From positions 298,501 through 362,500 of the forward strand of contig JAWDGP010001973.1 of assembly GCA_033675545.1 (NCBI GenBank): a stretch of 64,000 nt of DNA. The letters are read 5' to 3'. Of the stretch, positions 37,209 to 50,600 are shown one piece after another; the first letter of the stretch is position 1, and the number at the start of each line of letters is the position of its first letter. The stretch comes from Elysia crispata (lineage: Eukaryota > Mollusca > Gastropoda > Plakobranchidae). The position numbers and the translations under genes were made by a program. The notes below the pieces were generated by a model. The model saw only the letters and a list, made by a program, of their open reading frames with translations, had not been told where the DNA came from and made no database searches.

Positions 37209-38289
37209 CTGCAATGTTTCACATAAGCAAAAATTTTCGTTCAATTTAATGTTAAGAAGCACCCTGTTAAAAATTTCTTCACAAAATACTTGAGTTTATA
37301 AAAAAAGGAAGAAAAAATTAACACTACTCTGAAATACAGACTTATCAATGCCAGATCAATAAAAAAAATGTTAAAGTGCTAAAATGTGACTTGTGCATGT
37401 TAAAATATACTAAATTTACTTTGATTTTTTTAAACATATTCATAAATCATTGTTTACACAAAAATCTGAAGTTTAAAAGAAATAAACAGCTAAAGTGTTC
37501 AATTATATAACTCTCTTAAGAAGCCTATAATAGCGAAATATCTAATTGAAAAAGCTTATTTAATTTCAATATGGCTTTTTTCAATTCTTTCAGCTTCCCT
37601 TTTCAAATATAATTTTTCTCTAACAATGATTTGAAATCTTTATACCTGAAGTTATTTGTTAAAAATATTTGTATACTGTGCCAGTTCAAGTAATCTATAA
37701 AATAAACATATCTTAAACAAAATGCAATCAGCACCATAAAAAATATACATTGTGATGTTTTAAAGAAAAGTCTTGCCAATTTTTTCCAATCTCATTTACA
37801 AGACAGGCCAACGTGTCTTCATAATGCGTGAAAAGCATATCAAGGAAAATTTGATAACAATGCCAATACTTCGAAAATGTTTGTGCTGTAAAAATTTGAA
37901 ATTGATTCCACATAACTTGACAATCTGGTATGAATTTGATGCCTACTTTTGTTTTTAAATAAAGAAAACTATAAAAAAATATGACTGAGTATTTGTCCTC
38001 TCTGTTGTTGGAACTGAATGACACTTCTTAGACAATGTTTTAAATAATTAATGAGAGCCACAGAGGGTTTTTAAACAAGATTCCTCAATTAAAATCCATT
38101 AAAAAAAAGTATCAGTTTAGTTAGCTTATGATATTTACACAACTGCTGCTTTCTGAGACTAAGACTGCTGGCTCTATATTTTCTCATTAAATCTCAACAG
38201 CCAAAAACCTTGTGGATTCGAAGAAAACCCTTTACTTTCTAATTTATCTTAAATATATAAAAATTGAAAGGATAGAAATTGGTTTTGGT
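37209..38289 (-). other. Between the two receptor-like fragments
   Basis: AT-rich; it would be an intron if the receptor fragments belong to one gene. No exon is recognised. Confidence 0.35.
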
Positions 38290-38446
38290 TCCTAGCCACA
38301 AGGTTGTTGATGCTAATGCGAACAAACCTGGAATCATTGATTTGTTTAAGTCTCACTCTTTGGGTCTCATAGGCCTGGAAGATGCCAAAGATGATTAGGA
38401 TACCCTTGCAACCAAACACAACGCTTGGACGCAGTGAACCAATCAC
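38290..38446 (-). pseudogene. GABA-B-receptor-like TM5/loop fragment
   Basis: Minus-strand frame VFGCKGILIIFGIFQAYETQ followed by RVRLKQINDSRFVRISINN. The pattern KGxLxxFGxFxAxETxxV...NDSxxxxxSxxN is that of GABA-B receptor TM5 and the following loop. Upstream residues do not match the family and splice borders are weak, so a decayed or partial gene is more likely than an intact receptor exon. Confidence 0.5.
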
Positions 38447-38877
38447 GTGTTCTAGTTTATATGTACAACTTTCTTGATTAATATTTCACCTTGAATTAAA
38501 AAAACAAAACCATATAAAAAAACAAAATAAAAAACAAACAAACCCAAAAGCACATTTTTGGCCTTACAAGACGCAAAAAATCGAGAAACTATGAAATTAG
38601 ACGTAATAAAAACTTATATTACGGCCTGAAATTGAAGTTTATCCACTACAGACTGAGGCCTTATAAGATTACTCAAATTACCATGTTCTCTTACACATTA
38701 AATAAAAATCACCTTAACAAAAATGAGGCATCCAAAAATCTTCTTTATATAAGTGTTTGAATAGTAACGAATAAAAATACATTTATGAAATTTGGAGTAC
38801 ACCAAAGCACATTAAGCATTTTCAACATTTCCATTATTCCAACAAAAAAAAAATATTTGCACATTTAAGAAACTTAC

Positions 38878-39026
38878 CTCATCCCAAGTGGCGCTCCCTT
38901 GCTCCCTCAAATGGAATAGCTGAACAAGGACCCGGTTGTTGAGTAGCGGCAGAGAAGGTAGAGCTGGTCTTCTGCCTCTCCCACACATAAGGAAATGATC
39001 CTTCATCCCTCGGAAGTTATCATCAT
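38878..39026 (-). CDS. Unrecognised minus-strand gene, second coding exon
   Basis: Minus-strand acceptor TTTTACAACAG and strong donor GAG|GTAAGTT frame a 149 bp exon encoding DDNFRGMKDHFLMCGRGRRP, ALPSLPLLNNRVLVQLFHLR and EQGSATWDE. Its two first bases complete a Tyr codon with the last base of the exon at 39894-39999. It ends in phase 0. I do not recognise the family; following exons would lie at lower coordinates and none is evident. Confidence 0.55.
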
Positions 39027-39186
39027 CTGTTGTAAAATAAATGTTGATGATAAATAAAAGCTATTTAAAACCTGTAATGAAGGTGCTTTATAAACCAAAA
39101 GCAAAACCACCATTCCACCAAAAAAAGTTTTTAAAAAATTTAATAAAATACAATGTAATTACAATAATACAATGTAAACATATGTA

Positions 39187-39222
39187 GTAGTAGTAGTAAT
39201 AATAATAATAATGATAATAATT
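39187..39222. repeat. (TAG)n/(AAT)n microsatellite
   Basis: TAGTAGTAGTAG passing into AATAATAATAAT. Confidence 0.85.
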
Positions 39223-39893
39223 AAAAAAAAAAAAAAACCTTCGCAAGATGTGACTGTGAACAATGATCTAGAGGCCAGACATGTGTACTTAAATTGTCTT
39301 GTACTTTCTTTTAAAGCAAATTGCATCCTATGACAAAATTATAGAAAAGTCTCATAAATATCATTTACTGATATATGATCGAAAATTGCTTTTGTTTTTA
39401 GTTACTGTCCAGACCATCCTTGATCTACAGACTACAGTACAAGTACAACTGTCAATTTCAGATTCTCGTAGATCTAAGCATTATGTACTACAATCTTGAC
39501 TAAAACATTAGTGTTAGTACTTCTGCCTTGTGAGAAAATAAGATTTACTGTGTCTGTTTTAATATTGAATCAAATTAGATCTATAGATATTTGATTCATA
39601 TCAAAACGTAAACACTTAACAAACACAAAACAGCTGTCTACAAATTTTACAGAAATGCAGAAGTTAGACCTATTTTTAGAACCATTGCACAGGAGAGCCG
39701 ATAGAAAATAATATTCTCGTGACGTCATAAGGTCTGCGAAGGTAACGTAGTGAAGGTCACTCTTGAAGGAGAGTGTGGCTGTTCCGTTTACCGACAAACA
39801 GTCGATAAGAAAATAAAATAGTTCTTATTACACATATACTAGCCAATATAATTAAATCAATTTATGTAAAGAAATAAAGTAGTATTAACTCAC

Positions 39894-39999
39894 ATAAAAT
39901 GTCCTCCACATTGAATGTTTGGGGATGCGAAGTGCGGTCTGCGATGGGTTCTCCACACATGCCGGACTGAGTCTGTTGACTAGACTGACCCGCCGTCAT
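39894..39999 (-). CDS. Unrecognised minus-strand gene, first coding exon
   Basis: ATG at 39999 (context CCGAAATGA), then MTAGQSSQQTQSGMCGEPIA and DRTSHPQTFNVEDIL, then donor T|GTGAGT. Joins the exon at 38878-39026 in frame to give 85 residues so far. The sequence around and upstream (39900-40400) is GC-richer with CpGs, as expected for a promoter and first exon. Family unknown. Confidence 0.55.
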
Positions 40000-41729
40000 T
40001 TCGGGTCTCGGCAAGGGCTAAAATGGGTCTAAGTGTCTGCGTTTGAACTCTTTTCGCTGCATCCACAGGTTACACAATCAAATGATGTTTGTGAATTCTT
40101 TTAGAAAAATGGATGGCCTTCCTTTTGGTACTACACAAGCCGGGAAATGTTCCTTGAAACCATTAAAAATTCTAAATTTTCGTCTTCTTCTCGAAGTTTC
40201 TTATCCTTCTTTCCGGCGTGCCTCGTTGCGTGTGGTATCAAAAGAAAGCAGAATTACTGCCCTTTAATGTGTTTCAAACCCTATAAAAATATCTTTCTTG
40301 TGGTAAGAGCGATAGTCATTTCTCATTTGAAGAGAGCTAGGTCGGATCGGCCGAGCTCGGCGCTGTCGCGAATCGGACAATAATTTACAAAACACTGACA
40401 CCTTTCACACGCTCTTTAATAGACCTATCGGATATTTTTTCATGCCAAAGTTATATAAAAGAAAAGACGATAAATAACACAACATTTTGATATGGTTTTT
40501 ATTGAAAAAATATTATTAATGACGATAACACAACACTTTAAAAAAAGGGTAGATCTACGTTTTTCATGCCCGACCGACCATTTTCCAGTCGGCTAACAGC
40601 TCAGTTTGGAATACCTAATGTAATTGTAAAACTCTTGCCAATTCCTGTACTAAATTGGGAAAGACAAGTAAAGATCTTTTTTTTTAAGATGTCTCTGTTA
40701 CCGTACAAGGTGTTAAATGAAAAGTTGAAAATTATAGACTTTGAGTAACTTCAGATTTCTTAAGATCACAGGATTTTTAAGAAATGTTATTAGTTGACCG
40801 ACTTGCTGAGGTGAATAAAGATATTGAGAAACGAAAAGTTTCATTTGTCGAGTTTATATTTGTCACGATTTGTTTTGGTTTTTTTTAGTTTTGTAATTCA
40901 TGAGCTGGAATAAAATTCAGGTTTTTCTCTGCTTCAATTTCAACCCTTTCATAAATTGACTTTCAAGGTGCAGTCACAAAGACACAGGACATGCTTTAAA
41001 AAAAATGTAATGTATGATGTAAAGCAGACAGTTTTATAGACAAGTAATGGATGCTGCTAGTGCTACCATTTGTAGAATTTTTAACATCAGGTCTTTTATG
41101 AACATCTGCAGAGGTGTATTTTAACTTCAATTTAAGGCAGTTTTTTTTTTTTCATATAGCAAATGTGAGTGAGCTCTTAGTCTTATCAACACATTCTTCC
41201 ACTCACCACAAACTGCGCGGAATTATGCCATTTTTTGGGCACAATTATGCCGAATTATGCAAAAAAAAAAAGGGCAAATTATGTCATAAACCATGCCAAA
41301 AAAGCCTTGACATTTATGCATGTCCTTGTGTGCTTCTGTAACTCCCAAAACCTAATTTTCACAAAAAGTATAAATGCTTATAGGTTAAAAGGCACAATCA
41401 GTTGTTTCTAAAAAGGAGAAAGATATGCCATAATACTTGACAACGTACACTATTTTAAAGAACATTGATTTTAACCCTTAGCATGCTACACCAGCCTCTG
41501 TGACAGTCAGAAAAGGTCCACCCAAGGCAGAGTTGTGTGGTTAAGATTGGGTTAATTACAAACTTCACCTAAAATAGATAACGTTTAAATGATCAAATGG
41601 TAAGGAAGAAAACAAGATACACATGCATTACAATGATAAATAAAAAGAAATGAATTTTTGACAGCAATATGTTATTTATTATTGGTAATAATGAATCTGC
41701 AATTATTTAAAATTATGACAAAAACTGCT
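40000..41729. other. Intergenic, possible promoter then AT-rich
   Basis: 40290-40385 has a GC-rich CpG patch (GGTCGGATCGGCCGAGCTCG). The rest has no supported gene. 41190-41345 contains repeated AATTATG(C/T)C words, probably transposon debris. Confidence 0.35.
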
Positions 41730-41839
41730 TTAAAAATCACGTGAATGCCTTTGAAAATTATCTTTCAAAGATGTGTAAATTGCTAAAAATGAATTAAGAA
41801 ATATTATCACTTGCAACAAGGATTCAATAAAATTGTAAG

Positions 41840-42155
41840 AGAACATAAAAACAAGAGCCTTGAGGTTATCCTCCCTCAGAGAGCGTCTGCGGTCTGAAAA
41901 GACCAGGTTGTATAATGAAAAGACCAGGTTGTATAATGAAAAGACCAGGTTGTATGATGAAAAGACCAGGTTGTATAATGAAAAGACCAGGTTGTATAAT
42001 GAAAAGCTTCGCTCTGCATCGGCTGAATTTACGAGAGCATGAATATACTTTTGGGCCAACTTTGACAGCTGAGGCAACTCATCTGTCTTGCTGTTCCAGA
42101 ACACAGTGAGGTGTGCTGGCAACCCCCCAGACACTTTATCCGCTTGCGGTCCCAC
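41840..42155 (-). pseudogene. hAT transposase C-terminal (dimerisation) fragment
   Basis: Minus-strand frame VFWNSKTDELPQLSKLAQKY, IHALVNSADAERSFS, then five heptapeptide copies of SLYNLVF, then DRRRSLREDNLKALVFMF. W..LP.L..LA...L....S.A..ERSFS...V...R..L...N...L..F is the hAT C-terminal dimerisation signature. No N-terminal transposase is seen upstream, so it is a relic. The internal heptapeptide repeats come from a 21 bp expansion. Confidence 0.8.
41896..42004. repeat. 21 bp tandem repeat (5 copies) inside hAT relic
   Basis: GAAAAGACCAGGTTGTATAAT repeated five times with one substitution (TATGAT). The repeat keeps the reading frame of the transposase remnant. Confidence 0.92.
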
Positions 42156-43300
<1,145 letters not shown>

Positions 43301-43411
43301 GGTTTAAAAAGAGACAGGCACACCCCTTTATAACTACGGGACTAAAAAAAGAAACAACACAAGTATAGATCAAACATAAAAACGTTTCGCCTTTATTGTG
43401 GCTTCATCAGA

Positions 43412-43415
<4 letters not shown>
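43301..43415 (-). repeat. Dispersed ~115 bp repeat with hammerhead-like core, copy 2
   Basis: Near-identical to 19504-19618 (differences CACC/CCCC, AAGAAAAG/AAAAAAAG and GATT/GATC). Sandwiched between two (CT)n tracts. It carries the same minus-strand CTGATGA ... GAAAC core. Confidence 0.78.

Positions 43416-43476
<61 letters not shown>
43415..43476. repeat. (CT)n microsatellite
   Basis: CT tract directly following the dispersed repeat. Confidence 0.95.
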
Positions 43477-43479
<3 letters not shown>

Positions 43480-44520
43480 CTATTTGATTTATTTCTCTCT
43501 TCCTCTTCTCTAATCTTCCGCTTTTTACCGCTTTCTATCTATAACCTTTCCTTAAATTCTTTATCTACATACCAATCGATATATTTAATTTAAACATGCT
43601 GCGTTTTTTAAATTCTTTTACCACCATACATCACTATTGCGTACAAGGAGCATTTGTTTTACTTCTCTTGCTGAGTAAGTCTAACCATTACCGCAAGGGT
43701 AATCACTCTGATAACTGAGAGTTGTTGACAACACAAGCTATCTCGGTTTCATAAACGACGTGAAGTTTGCAAAATCAACACTTTTCAATCCAAATCTAAT
43801 TTAGATCTGCAGGTGTGCAATTTGTTGTCTGTTTGATCAATTTAATCCTTCTCAAAGATGTAGACCTGTTGAACTGGAACATCAATGCCCTATGGCTGTA
43901 TGGTTAGACTAGATCTAGATCTAGATTATATTTATCTAAAGAGACATTATTATAATAAATCCTATCTAAACTCCTTTCTAAAGACATGACAAGATCTAGA
44001 CTTCTGTAGTTCTTTCTCAATCAAAATGTCCACTCATTATCTACTTGATCTAGATCTAGATCTAGGTCTAATATAAACTCTAGATTAGTAGATAAATTTT
44101 AAGTGAAGATTTATAATTATATAAGATTCCCACATAATTTATGTCATAGATAAATTTATTCAAAATGTTAATCTAAATCTAGATCAAGAATCTGATTCTG
44201 AATTGAAGTTCTTGTTGAATATGACTCTCTTTGTCTCATCACTCTGCTAATTAAAGTGAGATCCTTGTTTGAAGACTGTGTTTAGATCTAGATTCTAGAT
44301 AATTTATGAATTGAAGAGCAATGCCATTGTCAGATGTACCTTTATAAATACATGTATTAGCTAATTTTTTAAAGTGATTTTTAAAAGCTGTCAGGACTGA
44401 TCTTCTACTGAAACTAAAGAGGCAGCCAACATCTGTATGTATAGACTTACTCTATCTTATTCTTATCTTCTGTTATGTGGTGGCAAATGCTAATGACTGG
44501 TTGAGAAAGACTGAAGCTAA
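43480..44520 (+). other. Upstream region of ERCC5 with TCTAGATCTAGA clusters
   Basis: AT-rich, with repeated (TC)TAGATCTAGATC words near 43910-43930, 44045-44070, 44170 and 44285-44300. The ERCC5 promoter and 5'UTR should be here, but I see no clear TATA box or initiator. Confidence 0.4.
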
Positions 44521-44608
44521 ATGGGTGTGCACGGCCTGTGGCAGCTACTGCAGCCTGCAGGAAGACCGGTCTCTCTAGAGTCTCTTGAGGGAAAAGTCTT
44601 GGCTGTTG
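44521..44608 (+). CDS. ERCC5: ERCC5 exon 1
   Basis: ATG plus 28 codons, [20 protein letters not shown] and SLEGKVLAV, and one base of Asp30. Donor GTATCC. Matches the start of XPG (MGVQGLWKLL...LEGKILAVD). Confidence 0.95.
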
Positions 44609-47600
44609 GTATCCTTCCAGATGCTTGATATGGGCATGCCTCGCAACACCAGATTTTTAGATTCAATTTGTAGGTAGAGCTTGAAAAACATTGTTGGTGC
44701 AACATATTTTGTGGAAAAATGTGTGCACAGCATCATACTCGTTCATGCAATTTTTATTTTTCCATGTTGATATTGAACCTGATATCTGCTTTGATAAAAA
44801 GTTTAAGGATTTAACATTTCATTGTGATCATTTAGCTTTGAAATTTGATGTTGGCGTTTGATGTAATGAAATCATTTTAGTATGAGCAGGTGAAGGAAAT
44901 GAATTTCAAACTACGAAAAATTGATCTTGAAGTTGAAGCTTAAAAAAAATCTTTTTAATTTATGAATGTTAAAATTTGGAATTTTAAAATTTTAAATCTG
45001 TCCTTTTAGATTTGATTTAGATAGAACTTAGAAGAAAAAAAAGAATCTCCCTTATATGATCATATGTTGCCTTGACATGAAATTAAAGATGTCAGCATCT
45101 GGCTTCACCAAACCATGAAGGGAATGAGAGACAAAGATGGGAACCCTTTACCAAATGCACATTTGCAGGTGACATTACATTTCATATTTGATGAATAAGA
45201 TTCCACACTTTAATGGTCTTCATTTGTAGTTGACTTTATTTTGAATAACCTGTTTTGAATTTGATATTTGTTTCAAGTATACATGTAAGTAAAGTAGAAA
45301 TCACTCATTGAGTGTACATGTGTACCTTTCAATAATATTATAAAAGCAGATGTACATGTTAAAAGACAAAAAGACTCTTTTATATATATATATCCGTGCC
45401 TGAAATTAGTTTTTATTGGTGAAGCTGTTTATCGTGATAGGATTAAAAATTATCTTGATCATGATTATTATTATTATGTTAGCAACTTACACATTTTATA
45501 TTCCTTATAACAATGATTAAGATCTTATCTTAATATATTTATATGTCATTTATAAGTTTGTAATGTTTTTATTTGCTTTGCTTCCCAGATACAATGTAAG
45601 ATTGTAAAATGGACACAAGTAAAAGTATTAATGTTTTTTTCTGTCAGGGTTTATTTTCAAGAGTTTGTAAGCTGCTGTTTTATCGCATCAAGCCAGTGTT
45701 TGTTTTTGATGGTGGTGTTCCAATTCTGAAGAAGAAAACTTTGGTAGGTGCAATCAGTTTTTCTCTTTATTGCAAAGGCATAACAAACTTGGCCACTATT
45801 GCATGCTATTTATACCTTGTTATGACATTGTATTGGCTATCTTTGCCATTTCTGCAGTTTATGTATCTTTAGTTGTTTTTGTTTTGTTTTGTTTTTTTGT
45901 AGTATAAAGACTATCTTTTTCACACTTGCAGGCTTCTCTTATCAATATGTAGCGTTGAGCTGTTCTCCAACAGATCATGGCAAACATCAGGAGCCATGGC
46001 TCATCTAGGGACCATTAGTTGATGACTGTGAGAGAATCACACCCTTTATTTTTTTTTCATTTACAGAGTTTTCAATTTTACGCAGAATTCCATGTTTTTT
46101 TGCCTTTTTCGAGGTTCCACGATCAATCGCTTCCGTGAATCCGTGGTCTTCCACATTTTTTTTGTGTTTGTTTTCTCAGATTTCTTCGTTTTTCATTGTT
46201 CGAGACATATGATGTAAGAAATTGATAGTCTTGTGTAATTGTATCACACTCTAATATTTTGATCCCCTGCGCGCGCTGGTTTTTATTTTTGGTGTGTTGC
46301 GCGCTTCTGTGAAAAGTTCAGTGGTTTTCAAGATTTTGAGTGGTGATCCCTGCATTTAGTCACCTGTAAAATGTGCAGAAAAACTTTAAAATATCAATAT
46401 CAATGAAATTTCAGGTCTAGATAAACATGAAACTAACTCATTTAGTTACAGAGCCAGATGATCATTGTTATTCTCTAAAAACTCATTTAGTTACAGAGCC
46501 AGATGATCATTATTATTCTCTAAAAACTCATTTAGTTACATAGCGAGATGATCATTGTTATTCTCTAAAAACTCATTTAGTTACAGAGCGAGATGATCAT
46601 TGTTATTCTCTAAAAACTCTTAGGCATCTCTGCCATGCTTAATATATGTTTCATACCTGTACTCATTAAATGATATGGAGATATATGTTTCCTACCTGTA
46701 CTCATTATATAATATGGAGAAGATATTTTTATTTTCATGTTTTCTTCTAATTTTTTACTGTTGAGTTTTCACCTTGCGCCATTTCAGGCTGCCCGCAAAG
46801 ACCGGAGGATTGAGGCCGAGCGAGAAAGTAGCGCTGTGGCGGAAAAGCTTCTAGAAAATTTGGTCAAATCTCATGCGGTCAAGCAAGCTCTTGGCGGGGG
46901 AGGTCAGCGTGGGTCAGGGGCTAGTAATGTATCTTCAGGGTCAAAGCCCGGAAAGGTGCCTGGTGTGCGCAAGGGCCGTAATCAGAAGGAAGAAGATATT
47001 TTTGAGTTGGCTCCCTTGCCTGAGTCAGAAGAAATAAAGTAAGTGACATGTCAAAGTTTGCCTTTTTTCTTCTTCTTCTTTTCTCTCTCTCTCTCTGTCT
47101 TGCTTTTTTTCTATTTTTACTTTAAATTTGTTCTTTTTCTGTCGTAAAATTTTATGTTTTCTTGAAATGGTTTTAGCTGCTTTAGTCTGAAGTACCTAGC
47201 TTAGTGACGGCATTAACTAGTCAAATCTGTTTGCTCTAGTTCTTTTTGCGTTAACGATCTTGTTAAGGGACTAAACCTCAAGTGTTGAAGAGTCAAGACT
47301 TTAAGTGCTAGTAATGAATTCACTAATTTGACTGAAAAAGCTAGCAAAATTTTGAACAAAATGAGTAAAAGTAACCCATAACGAAATATTTTCATTTTGA
47401 GAAGATCAAGGATTCAAATTTTGCCATTGACTTTACTTTCACTTCATATGTTGTGATGGCCATATTACATTCAGACTCAACCTTCTTCCTTTGTTATTTC
47501 AGTTTGATCAAAGAGGCACAAGAATGGGAACAAGGCTTTGAGCAACAAGAAAACTGGATCAAGGTTAGTTTCTTCCTTAACATTTCAACCAATTGATTCA

Positions 47601-50600
47601 TTCCCTAATTTTTTTTTTTTTGCTTAATGCTGATTCAACTTGTTATATAAAGATCTGAAAGCAGGTGGAAGTAGAAAAGATGCGGCATTTATTATTAAAA
47701 TAACATACATTGTCAGGGGAAAACGAGAAAGGAGACCAAGTTTATGCCCGCCATTATTTATGCCTGAATTAATTTTTCAGGAGGGGTTGGCAGCTCTCTC
47801 CGACACACACCCAGACGCGGACGAGTTCAAGTCTCTTCCCTCAGAGATTCAGCATGAGATTCTGCGAGAGCTCAAGGAGCGAAAGAAATATCACAGCCTG
47901 AGTCACCTCACTAAGATGCCAGAGGTGAGGCTGGACCTAGATTAGGTGGGGGAGGGAATTTGAGCTTCACCTCCATGTGGAAGTTTTCGCTACCCGTCAT
48001 CATATTTTCTTAAGAGCTAGGTCTAAAATTCTACTAACTGTCCAGATTGAAAGAAAAACAGAAAACTTGCACAAAAGTAATGTTTCAGATTATTTCATAT
48101 ATTTAATGTCCTTTTTTTCCACAAAACATGCTTAAATGTAAAGACTGCTGACTGACATTACATATTTTTTATTATTTTTTTTTGATAAATATTGTTTTTG
48201 GTCCCTAGGACTCGGAGGATTTTTCTAGTTATCAGCTGAAGGGCTTGATTAAAAAGTGTCGTCTCACCACTAGAATGGAGGAGATTCGCAAAGAGATGAC
48301 CAACCAGACAGCCGTGGATATCGCTTCTCAATACGCTGGGGAAGAGTGTGGTGATGTCAAGACCCAGTTTGGAGACCAGGTTGAGGCACGCAGGATTGTG
48401 TCGGAAGACGCCTCACACTACGTGCTGATCAAAGGGATCAGCAGCAACGGACAAGTCGAGCAGGCAGACAGGTACCATCTGGAGCAGACGGTGAAAGTCG
48501 AAGACGTCGACAGTGATTATGAGGCTCGACCTCATATCACTATTGAGGGGAAATGTAACTCCCCTGACAGGTCTAGAAAACCATCAGTGAAGATTCTATC
48601 TACAGACGATTCCGATTCAGACATAGAAACTGTTGTGGCCAGTCGATTGAGGAAGAAGGGGGCAAGAAAACGTTGGTCAGTGCAGAGGAGTCGAGTGGGC
48701 TTAGAGAGGGGGAAGATCACCGCAGCTTTGAAGGTGGGAGAAGGCAAGACTCGTCCGAAAGAAAAAAAGAAAGAAAATGCGGCTGTGGAGAGCAGCTCGA
48801 GTTCAGAGGGTGCGTATTTTTTCATTGGCTTGTATTTGTCTTTTCTTCAAGTTAATTATATATATATATTTTTTTTTCAAGACAGATCAGTAAAGCTTTG
48901 AATAATAGTAAGTCTGTCTTCTATATGAAGAGTTAAGTCTGTCTTCTATATGAAGAGTTAAACAGATGGTGTTTCAGAAGATTGTCTGCATGTCAGATCT
49001 TGTTTTCTGTACATGATGTTAACATGAGTTTTAAGGGTTTTTTTTGTTGTTGTTTTTTTATTCATACCATGAAGTCTTTTTTCCTGCTTAGCAAGGACAC
49101 ATGAGCGTGTTACTCTTCCAACAATATTTTCTTCAAATTCAGCCTCAATGTAAATTCTGTTTCCAATTGGTGACTGAAGTTGTCCTCTTCCTGCTCTTCT
49201 TTTCTAGCAAGAAGTGGCATGATTTCTGGTTAATTTTAAACACAATTAATTTACCTATCATTTTTTTTTCTCTATCATCAGATGAGGGTTTTATTGAGGT
49301 GACTATTGACGAGGATGTTGCGATAGAGGAGGATGAGCTATTTCCCGCCAGCATCTTTGAAAGGCCGGCACAGAACGTTCACGATAACTCAGCTAAGCTC
49401 GAATCACCATCAGGCACAGCAAGAGACAGACGACAGGAAAGTTTAGACAGGACCAAGGGGAAGAAGGGAAAGAAAGAAAAGACAATGAATGAGACCAAAG
49501 GAGTAGTACAAAAGACAGGGCCAAGGCCATTTGATGATGGCGACTGGCAAACAGAAAAGTTTGATGAATTAAATGTGAACCACAAAGAAGGGTTTAGAAG
49601 TTTGCCCAATCAATCAAAAGAAAAGAGTGTAGAGGCAAATGAAACAAAAGTAGCAGCAGCAAAGCGGAAAAGCGTCCTCACAGATATTTTGGGACAGCTG
49701 AAGGAGAAAAAGAAGAGGCTACAGGAAGAAGTCGGAGAGGGTGGGGAAATCGGTCATCAGGTCAAAGGTTCACCAGAGATGATAAATGATAATGTGGAGG
49801 TGGGTGCTTCCTCCGGTCTAACGGAAGAAGTAGGAGCCACAGGTGGCGGGTTCATTCCTGAAGAGTCGTCAGATGAGGATAACTCCGCCTGGTCTAAGGA
49901 GAGAGAGCGACAGGATGGAGGTGCTATGGCGAGCGGCATTGAAGCATCCGCCAGGAAGTTTTTGTCACATGAAACTGGCCGTGGTGAGCATACGGCTTCC
50001 TTAGACTCTGACAGTGACGAGGATCTCAAACTAGCAAAAAAGTTATCCCTCCAAACAGACCTCAGTGCTGTCGGGCAAGGCATAGATTCTGAACTGGATG
50101 AAGATTTGAAGCTGGCAATCCAGTTATCGCTCGAAGTATCAAAACCTGGTGAAGAGGCACCTCGACATGGCACCGAAACTGAGAAGAGTACTGAAGAAAG
50201 TGGGAGCCTTTATCAAAGATCCACAAGCAGCTTTCAGACGGTGGACAGGTCCTCCAAATCTGATGATGACTCTGACGGATTTGAAGATGTAGCAGAGACG
50301 GATTATCACAACCAGAAGGAAACTCAAATTGGACCAAGATGGACAGAAGATAGACTTGCCAGCCAATCCATTGCTCAAGGTGAAACTGATCAAGATCGCT
50401 TACAGCCTGAAGACTTTGAAGTCGATGATTCTGAGAGTAGATCGTATGTCCCTGCATTGACTGAGGTAAGTAAGAGCTATTACCAAGCTATGAATTTCTT
50501 TTTAACATTTGAGTTCTATATGATGCAATGGTACCCTTCTAACTTGAGCCTTCTATGTTTTCCACTTCTTTTAAGGTGAAGGCATGCCATATGTCACATT

